10,930 nt of DNA, taken from NCBI GenBank assembly GCA_040752215.1, contig JBFMEX010000004.1, positions 1 to 10,930 on the forward strand, written 5' to 3'. Position 1 is the first letter of the stretch, and each line of letters opens with the position of its first letter. This document shows positions 1 to 4,770 of the stretch, in pieces. The position numbers were made by a program, and so were the translations under genes. The notes under the pieces are model-generated. The model searched no databases. It worked only from the letters and a program-made list of their open reading frames with translations, and was not told the DNA's origin. Source of the stretch: JBFMEX01 sp040752215 (GTDB lineage Bacteria > Pseudomonadota > Alphaproteobacteria > Rhizobiales > Hyphomicrobiaceae).

Positions 1-2
1 GC

Positions 3-293
3 GCCACTTCCAGCTCGGAGCTGTGGGCCTACACCGCCGCGTGGCTGGTGCTGGCAATCGCGTTCCTCGCCTATGGCCTGCGGCGCCACTCGCTGCCGGC
101 GCGCGTCGCCTCCGCCGGTCTCATCGCGCTGGTGGCGGTGAAGGTCGTCGTGCTCGACTTCGCGGGCATCGACGGGCTGTGGCGGGCGCTGTCGTTCATC
201 TGCCTCGGCCTGGTGCTGGTCGGCATCGGTCTCGTCTACCAGCGCCTCGTGTTCGCGCCGGCTCGCGCGGGCACGCCCTCGCCGAGCGAGTGA
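3..293 (+). CDS. DUF2339 family membrane protein, C-terminal fragment
   Basis: The reading frame is open from the left edge, so the true start lies outside the window; the visible 96 residues end at a TGA. The segment starts SSSELWAYTAAWLVLAIAFL and contains three or four hydrophobic helices, the pattern AVKVVVLDFAGIDGLWRALS, and a last helix ending GIGLVYQRLVF. This order (WxYTxxWL, VxKVxxxDxxGxxGLWR, SFxxLGxxLxGIGxxYQR) is the typical C-terminus of DUF2339 predicted membrane proteins, which have many transmembrane helices and no established biochemical function. The tail after the last helix is short and Pro/Ser-rich, which is normal. It is convergent with the next gene, leaving only 7 bp between the two stop codons. 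The family call comes from recognised sequence pattern. Confidence 0.85.
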   Translation, partial: ATSSSELWAYTAAWLVLAIAFLAYGLRRHSLPARVASAGLIALVAVKVVVLDFAGIDGLWRALSFICLGLVLVGIGLVYQRLVFAPARAGTPSPSE

Positions 294-300
294 GCCAGCT

Positions 301-612
301 TCAGCGCGCCGGCGTGGTCATGGCGGGCGGCAGCGGGGCCTGCTGTGCGACGCCCGAATGCGCCTGCCAGGGCGTCATCGGCGCGGGGCCGTAAGAAGGG
401 TAGGGCGCAAACGGTGGCGGCCCGTAGGGCGCATACCCGTAAGGTGCGAAGCCGTAGGGCGGCGGCCCGAATGCCGGCGGTCCGCCGAAGCTGGTGCCTG
501 GCCTGCCATCTCCGCCGAAGCTGAAGCAGAAGAAGAACGCGGACGCACGTCCCGGCACTGCGAGCAGCGCAAGGCCCGCACATGCCGCGATGATCGACGC
601 TCGTGCCTGCAT
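301..612 (-). CDS. Small exported Gly/Pro/Tyr-rich protein (sulfur-globule-envelope-like)
   Basis: This 103-residue protein has a clear signal peptide: Arg near the start, a hydrophobic core at about residues 6-20, and an ASA cleavage motif at 23-25 before FFFCFSFGG. The mature part is low complexity, with Gly-Phe-Pro then repeated APYG/PPPYG-type units at about 43-75 and a short Gln/Ala/Pro tail. No catalytic motif is visible. Composition and size resemble Gly/Pro/Tyr-rich sulfur globule envelope proteins and other structural secreted proteins. That is resemblance only, since low-complexity sequence is weak evidence of homology. The ATG at 612 has only a distant AGGGG upstream, so the start is moderately supported; the signal peptide fits it well. 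It lies 68 bp downstream of the thioredoxin-like gene on the same strand and may be co-transcribed with it. A cell-surface or envelope structural role is possible. Confidence 0.6.
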   Translation of the reverse strand: MQARASIIAACAGLALLAVPGRASAFFFCFSFGGDGRPGTSFGGPPAFGPPPYGFAPYGYAPYGPPPFAPYPSYGPAPMTPWQAHSGVAQQAPLPPAMTTPAR

Positions 613-680
613 GGGAGTGGCGCCCCTGCCGATTTTTCGTCAGCCTATCACGGCGGCGACGGCGCGGTCACTGCAGCGAG

Positions 681-1076
681 CTACTCTTGCTGGCTCATCA
701 TGTGGCTGACCGAATGGAAGAAGCTCTCGGGCCCCAGATAGCCGGCGATGCGTCCTACCTCGCGTCCTTCGTGCATCAGCACCACCGTCGGCACCACGTC
801 GACCGGGCTCGAAAGCCCCATCCTCTGCTCGTCGATGTCGTTGAGATCGACGAACCGCATCGGCACCTCGCGCGCCCGCGCCGAGGTCTCGTAGGCGGGC
901 AGAACGTCGCGGCGGAACACGCGGCAGTAGATGCAGCCCGGCACCTCGAACACGATCAGCTCGTAGCTGCTGGCCGCCGTCACGGCCGAGGTTTCGATCT
1001 GGCGCGCGGCCTCGGAGCTGCCGCCGGCGAGGATGGCCAGGATTCCGAGCGCGAGAGCGGAGAAGGTGCGACGCAT
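681..1076 (-). CDS. Exported thioredoxin-fold protein (SoxS/SoxW-like)
   Basis: The 131-residue protein begins with a signal peptide (hydrophobic residues 5-18, cleavage near SEA/A at 22-24), so it should act in the periplasm. Residues 38-52 form the first beta strand and active site, with EVPGCIYC giving a CxxC pair at Cys48 and Cys51. Residues 95-99 (VVPTV) supply the cis-proline segment at Pro96, and VGRIAGYLGPE is the usual last strand and helix. This is a complete minimal thioredoxin fold. The pattern 'E-PGC-YC--F--VLP-Y' recalls periplasmic SoxS-type thioredoxins of sulfur oxidisers and other metal- or cytochrome-maturation thioredoxins; the exact partner is unknown. The start is well placed: GAGGTGG (complement of 1084-1090) sits 7 nt before the ATG. 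It lies 139 bp downstream of the NicO permease on the same strand, so it may belong to the zinc operon or have its own promoter. Confidence 0.8.
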   Translation of the reverse strand: MRRTFSALALGILAILAGGSSEAARQIETSAVTAASSYELIVFEVPGCIYCRVFRRDVLPAYETSARAREVPMRFVDLNDIDEQRMGLSSPVDVVPTVVLMHEGREVGRIAGYLGPESFFHSVSHMMSQQE

Positions 1077-1133
1077 GACACAGCCACCTCGAGGAGACGA
1101 GGCCGACAGCCTCGATGCCTCACTCTAGCGGCG

Positions 1134-1162
1134 GTTATAGATTGGAAAGCATCGCGCATGAA
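1134..1162 (-). promoter_or_regulatory. Weak candidate promoter for the thioredoxin-like gene
   Basis: In the 139-bp gap between NicO and the thioredoxin-like gene, the minus strand reads TATAAC (complement of 1134-1139). It is preceded by 17 nt and then TTCATG (complement of 1157-1162). The -10 is good and the -35 poor. It would give a leader of roughly 50 nt before the ATG at 1076. In a GC-rich genome an AT-rich hexamer here is suggestive but not proof. Confidence 0.25.
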
Positions 1163-1215
1163 GTGCTGGTAAACGGCTGTCCCGTTTCGGCACGAGGCCG
1201 GTACACGCAGCGGCG

Positions 1216-2493
1216 TCAGAACGGGCTCTGGGCGCTGGTGAGCGAGCCGATAAAGAAGATCGCGCCGAGACCAAGCACGAGCCCGGCGCCGAGGAAGCCG
1301 GCCGCGGTGCCGACGCGGCTGGCCCACTTGCCGCCGCCGCCGGCAGCCATGCGCATCGCCATCTCGCGTGAGCCGACGGCGAATGCGGCGAGCGCCGAGA
1401 TCGTAATCGCAGTGCCGAGCGCCATCGCGATGGTGGCGAACACGCCAGCCCACAGCAGGCCCTGGCTCAGCGCGAACACCAGCACAAGGATCGCGCCTGT
1501 GCATGGCCGGATGCCGACCGCGAGCGCGATCGCCAGCGCCCGCCTCCACGACCACTCACCTTGAAGCGCCTCCGGCGCCGGGATGTGCGCATGTCCACAA
1601 CAGGCCGCGTGATCGTGGCCCGCATCGGCGTGGTGGTGGTGCGTATGGTCGTGATGATGATGATCGTGGCGAACATGCGCTTGCGGCGCCTGCTCGTGAC
1701 CTTGCCCGTGTGCATACTCGTGATGGTGGTGATGATCATGGTCGTGCTGCGCGCCTCCGGCCTCGGGCGTGCAGCCGCAACAGGCGTGCTCGTGATGGTG
1801 GTGACTGTGGTGATTATCGTGGGCGTGTGCATGGCCGGCGTGGGCGTGCATCGCTGCCGGCGTCGTCGCGCTGCTGCTGGCGCCCGCGCCGATGCCGAGC
1901 GCGGCGAGCTGTCGCCACATCAGCCAGATGCCGATGAGCGCGACGAGGCCCCAGCTCGCGGTCTCGATCCACGCCTCCGTCGTGCGCATCGTCAGGCTCG
2001 TGGCCTTGAGCAGGATGGTCAGCACGGCCACGATCAGGATCGCAGAGAGCGCCTGGAACAGCGCCGCCAGGAACGACAGCAGGACCCCACGGCGCATCGT
2101 GCGCTCGTTGGCGAGCACGTAGGACGAGATCACCGCCTTGCCGTGTCCCGGCCCGGCCGCATGCAGCACGCCGTAGGTGAACGAGAGGAATGCCAGCAGC
2201 AGCGTCGCGTGCAGGGGATCGCCGGTCTTGATCGCACGCACCGCCCCCGTCAGCTCGCGGTTGATGCGCGCCTGTTCGGCCATCAGCCAGGCGTAGGCGC
2301 GGCTCGTCCAGCCGCCTTCGGTCGCTTGCGGTTGTGCTGCGCTCCGCCCGGCCAGCAATCCGCGCTCGGCGGCCGGCGCCGCGCCGTGGCCGACGCCGAC
2401 GCCGAGCGGCGAGCGTTGCTCGGCCGCAGCGATCTGGCCGGCGAGCGCGAGCACGATCACGAGCAGTGCGGCAGCGAGCGCGCGTGTGGTCAT
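1216..2493 (-). CDS. NicO/RcnA-type metal permease with extended His-rich loop
   Basis: This 425-residue inner-membrane protein belongs to the NicO (nickel/cobalt transporter, COG2215-like) family. Residues 1-24 form a signal-like hydrophobic segment. Helices follow at about 96-126, 137-163 and 180-200, then 318-345, 350-375 and 400-420. The family signature HAAGPGHGK (111-119) is intact, as are GIRPCTGA (327-334) and LGTAITIS (359-366). Between the two halves, residues 216-303 form a hydrophilic loop with about 36 histidines plus two Cys motifs, CCGC (238-241) and CCGH (298-301). A His-rich loop is usual in RcnA-like proteins, but this one is long and Cys-containing. The ATG lies 1 nt after the stop of the DUF1007 gene, implying translational coupling. 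Substrate is not fixed by the family (Ni, Co; others inferred). The neighbouring Zur-like site and ZnuA point to zinc. Direction (uptake or efflux) cannot be read from sequence. Confidence 0.9.
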   Translation of the reverse strand: MTTRALAAALLVIVLALAGQIAAAEQRSPLGVGVGHGAAPAAERGLLAGRSAAQPQATEGGWTSRAYAWLMAEQARINRELTGAVRAIKTGDPLHATLLLAFLSFTYGVLHAAGPGHGKAVISSYVLANERTMRRGVLLSFLAALFQALSAILIVAVLTILLKATSLTMRTTEAWIETASWGLVALIGIWLMWRQLAALGIGAGASSSATTPAAMHAHAGHAHAHDNHHSHHHHEHACCGCTPEAGGAQHDHDHHHHHEYAHGQGHEQAPQAHVRHDHHHHDHTHHHHADAGHDHAACCGHAHIPAPEALQGEWSWRRALAIALAVGIRPCTGAILVLVFALSQGLLWAGVFATIAMALGTAITISALAAFAVGSREMAMRMAAGGGGKWASRVGTAAGFLGAGLVLGLGAIFFIGSLTSAQSPF

Positions 2494-2494
2494 C

Positions 2495-3151
2495 TCACGA
2501 CTTCGGGCAGACGATGGCGACGGACTTGCCGATTGCCATCGGGTAGGCGCCGCCGAGCTGGTTCGAGAACGCCTGCCCGAGGCGGGCGGTATCGTCGCTC
2601 GCCTTGTCGCCCTGCCCGCCGATCTCGGCGACGCAGCCTTGCGGCGCGCCGTCGCCGAGCGTCACCGGGCTCTTCTCGGCGAGATCGAAGGCGATGAAGT
2701 AGCTCGGGTCGGTGACCGTGAAGGTGAAGCCCTCGGCCTCGGCCAGCACGGGTGCGGCGAGCGGCAACACGAAATTGAGTGTCAGCACGCCGTCGTTGAC
2801 CTCGAGCCAGTAGTCCTTGGGGTCGGCGAGCTTCAGATCGCCTGCGCCGAGCTTGGCGAACGTGAAGTAGTCGAACTCCTTGAGCCCATCCATGTTGACC
2901 TGCGCCAGCTCGGCCAGCTCCTTGCGGTCGTAGGCGCCGTCGTTGTTGGTGTCGAGGCCCTGGATCGCCATCGCCGTATAGAGGTCGTCGAACGTCCAGC
3001 GATGGGCGAACCCGGAGATGGCCCCCTTGTCGTAGACGACCTTGGTCTCGACCTTCACCCAGACGTGCGGGTGGGCGGCTGCAGGCAGCGTGCCGGCCGC
3101 GGCCAGCGCCCATGTCGCCCCGGCAAGGCCAAGCAATCGAAATCGGTTCAT
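2495..3151 (-). CDS. DUF1007 family periplasmic metal-transport accessory protein
   Basis: The 218-residue protein has a signal peptide with a likely cut after PAAA (residues 23-26), so the mature chain would begin HPHVWV, the hallmark N-terminus of DUF1007 (COG3683). Residues 49-64 (AHRWTFDDLYTAMAIQ) and 92-96 (EFDYF) are also family-typical. Residues 67-78 (DTNNDGAYDRKE) match a canonical 12-residue EF-hand calcium loop, with acidic or amide residues at 1, 3, 5, 9 and 12 and Gly at 6. Cys173 and Cys215 could form a disulfide. DUF1007 proteins are usually found beside NicO permeases and are regarded as their periplasmic partner; the biochemical role is unproven. I chose the ATG at 3151, not an upstream in-frame start, because AGGGGAG precedes it at good spacing and the signal peptide starts exactly there. 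It is the first gene of a minus-strand operon with NicO. Confidence 0.9.
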   Translation of the reverse strand: MNRFRLLGLAGATWALAAAGTLPAAAHPHVWVKVETKVVYDKGAISGFAHRWTFDDLYTAMAIQGLDTNNDGAYDRKELAELAQVNMDGLKEFDYFTFAKLGAGDLKLADPKDYWLEVNDGVLTLNFVLPLAAPVLAEAEGFTFTVTDPSYFIAFDLAEKSPVTLGDGAPQGCVAEIGGQGDKASDDTARLGQAFSNQLGGAYPMAIGKSVAIVCPKS

Positions 3152-3160
3152 TGCGTTGAT

Positions 3161-3167
3161 CTCCCCT
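3161..3167 (-). promoter_or_regulatory. Ribosome binding site fixing the DUF1007 start
   Basis: The minus strand reads AGGGGAG, 9 nt before the ATG at 3151. It excludes a longer in-frame reading that would begin at 3409, overlap the 5' end of znuA and run through the Zur-like box. Confidence 0.7.
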
Positions 3168-3276
3168 CGGGCTCGGGCCTCGTAATGCACCGGCGCCGCG
3201 CTCGCCGCGCTGCGGCGCCTCAGCAAATCGCTTTTCAATATAGCAGAAAGGTGGCGATTGTGCCTTGCAATCGTCA

Positions 3277-3292
3277 GGATGTTATAATATCC
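3277..3292. promoter_or_regulatory. Putative Zur operator
   Basis: GGATGTTATAATATCC is an inverted repeat in which 7 of 8 base pairs match; only the fifth pair is broken. Its core, ATGTTATAA-AT, is close to the alphaproteobacterial Zur box (ATGTTATAACAT-type). It overlaps a TATAAT -10 element for znuA and lies 84 bp upstream of the znuA start and 125 bp upstream of the DUF1007 start. Binding there would block the znuA promoter directly and could also control the opposite operon. The match is by eye, without a scored matrix. Confidence 0.65.
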
Positions 3293-3362
3293 GGTATCGA
3301 GCGGACGGCCGATCGGGGATCGACGAAATCTGGGGCACGTCCCGCCGCAGCCGGCAACAGAC

Positions 3363-3368
3363 GGGGAG
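3363..3368 (+). promoter_or_regulatory. Ribosome binding site fixing the znuA start
   Basis: GGGGAG lies 7 nt before the ATG at 3376. It supports that start over an upstream TTG at 3265, which lies before the Zur-like box, and over the internal ATG at 3430. Confidence 0.6.
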
Positions 3369-3375
3369 CAGAACG

Positions 3376-4461
3376 ATGATGGATGGGATGGATGGCAGTG
3401 TGGGCGCAATTGGATCGTCGAGCGGGGGCATGTTTCGCCGCAACGCTGCCGCTGCGATACGGCCGCTCGGCGCGGTGGCGATCGCGCTGGCGATTCTCGG
3501 CACGCGGCCGGCGGCGGCCGAGACGCCGGAGGTGGTCGTATCCATCAAACCCATCCACGCACTTGTCGCCGGCTTGCTGGACGGTATCGCCAAGCCGGCG
3601 CTGCTCGTCGACGGGGCTGCCTCGCCGCATACCTACGCCCTGAAGCCGTCCGACGGCCGGGCCCTCGATCGCGCCCATATTTTCGTGCGCATCGGTGACA
3701 GCGTCGATCCGTTCGCGCGCAAGCTCGTCACCGGCCTCGACCGCAAGGTGACGGTGGTGACGGTCCAGGACATTCCTGGCATGACGCTCAAGACGATCCG
3801 CACCGGCGCGGCTTTCGAGGCGCACGATCACGACGACGACCATGGCCACGGCGCCAAGAAAGGTCACGACCACGACAAGCACTCGGGCAAGTCGACGACC
3901 AAAGCCAAGGCGAAGGATCACGATCACGACCACGATGGCGCCGTCGATGGCCACGTCTGGCTCGACCCGGCCAACGCGCGCCTGATCGTCGCCCACCTGC
4001 AGGATCTGCTCGCCAAGCGCTATCCCGATCATGCGACACGCGTGGCCGAGAATGCCGGCAAGCTCACGGCACGGCTCGGCGAGCTCGAGAGCGGGCTCGG
4101 CCGGCGAATGCGAGCGCTAGCCGGGCGGCCCTTCGTCGTCTTCCACGACGGCTACCAGTATTTCGAGGCCCGCTTCGGCCTCACGGCGGCTGGCGCGATC
4201 ACCGCCAATCCGGAGGTGCCGCCGGGCGCCAAGCGCATCTCGGAGCTGCGCAAGCGGATCGGCGATCTCGGCGCGCGCTGCGTGTTCGCCGAGCCGCAGT
4301 TCCGCGCCAAGGTGGTCAATTCCATCATCGAGGGGACCAAGGCCAAGGCCGGCGTGCTCGACCCGATCGGCGCCGAGATCGCGTCCGGGCCCGAGCTCTA
4401 CTTCACGATGATGGGCAACCTCGCCGCCTCGTTCGAGAGTTGTCTCGCCGATCCTTCGTGA
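3376..4461 (+). CDS. znuA: Zinc ABC transporter substrate-binding protein ZnuA
   Basis: This 361-residue periplasmic protein of the cluster A-I (ZnuA/TroA) family captures Zn2+ and delivers it to a ZnuBC permease. Residues 19-48 look like a signal peptide (MFRRN, hydrophobic core, PAAA cut). Metal-binding histidines sit in the expected places: His85 (SPHTYALKPSD), His193 (DGHVWLDPANA) and His257 (VVFHDGYQYF). A His/Asp-rich loop at about 150-187, before the second ligand, is the mark of zinc-specific rather than manganese-specific members. Cys302 and Cys356 match the disulfide pair of E. coli ZnuA. The ATG at 3376 has the better ribosome site, but it places 18 extra residues before the signal peptide. 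An ATG at 3430 would give a more conventional signal peptide, so the exact start is uncertain. No znuB or znuC follows; they must lie elsewhere or be absent. A putative Zur box lies upstream. Confidence 0.92.
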   Translation: MMDGMDGSVGAIGSSSGGMFRRNAAAAIRPLGAVAIALAILGTRPAAAETPEVVVSIKPIHALVAGLLDGIAKPALLVDGAASPHTYALKPSDGRALDRAHIFVRIGDSVDPFARKLVTGLDRKVTVVTVQDIPGMTLKTIRTGAAFEAHDHDDDHGHGAKKGHDHDKHSGKSTTKAKAKDHDHDHDGAVDGHVWLDPANARLIVAHLQDLLAKRYPDHATRVAENAGKLTARLGELESGLGRRMRALAGRPFVVFHDGYQYFEARFGLTAAGAITANPEVPPGAKRISELRKRIGDLGARCVFAEPQFRAKVVNSIIEGTKAKAGVLDPIGAEIASGPELYFTMMGNLAASFESCLADPS

Positions 4462-4770
4462 AGGGGCTCGACTATTCTGAACCCTAGGGACGACCGCCGT
4501 ACTCGGTCGTGGCAGCGCTCGAGGCGGCCATCCTGGGGCCACGGTCTCGCGGTGTGTGGCGAGCGGCAAAGGATGGTCGGGTCGAGCCCACAGCTGTCCG
4601 GCTCGCGCAAGAGGGTGCCCGGGCGGATAAGGGGCTTCGCCGCCACCGGAGGCCGCCACACGTGGCAAGTCCCTCACCCGCCCGGGGGGGCACCCTCCCG
4701 TTCCGGGAGAGGGAGCGCGCGCCGGCGGCGAGCGAGGGTGCGATGGCTCCGGGCGTCGTCTCTTGGCGGA
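4462..4770. other. Gene-free stretch between convergent genes
   Basis: These 309 bp lie between the znuA stop and the stop of the helix-hairpin-helix gene. Open frames here are rich in Arg/Gly/Pro, lack recognisable domains and read as shadows. The only structure I see is a hairpin element at 4671-4715 and a short CCCTAGGG palindrome near 4482. Confidence 0.6.
4671..4715. repeat. Alphaproteobacterial intergenic hairpin element, possible terminator
   Basis: CCCTCACCCG is followed by a run of G, then CTCCCG-TTC-CGGGAG (4695-4709, a perfect 6-bp stem), then AGGGAG. The combination of 'ccctcaccc', 'caccctcccg' and 'cgggagaggga' resembles the short repeats often found between genes in Rhizobiales genomes. 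It lies 56 bp beyond the stop of the minus-strand gene at 4771 and could fold in transcripts from either side. There is no T-tract, so rho-independent termination is uncertain. Confidence 0.45.

Larger units (their letters stand above)
3152..3375. promoter_or_regulatory. Divergent promoter region between DUF1007 and znuA
   Basis: This 224-bp region separates two start codons on opposite strands. It is more AT-rich in its middle (about 3225-3292) than the surrounding DNA. On the plus strand a consensus-like TATAAT (3283-3288) lies inside the palindromic Zur-like site. TTGCAA at 3265 is too close (12 nt) to be its -35, so the -35 is unclear. On the minus strand TATATT (complement of 3237-3242) is a plausible -10. 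Positions of both transcription starts are inferred. Confidence 0.55.

Noticed and set aside
1467..1832. Ile/Thr-rich minus-strand frame
   Set aside because: It is the frame-shifted reading of the His codon repeats in NicO; composition is an artefact and no family feature exists.
1561..2697. Long plus-strand open frame of 378 codons opposite NicO and DUF1007
   Set aside because: It is the antisense of the His-rich permease: His codons read backward give Met/Val-rich runs and then Arg-rich sequence without any domain. The minus-strand proteins are clear family members.
3265..3375. N-terminal extension of znuA from a TTG at 3265
   Set aside because: It would place the Zur-like box and TATAAT inside coding sequence, encode a non-signal sequence before the signal peptide, and ignore the ribosome site at 3363.
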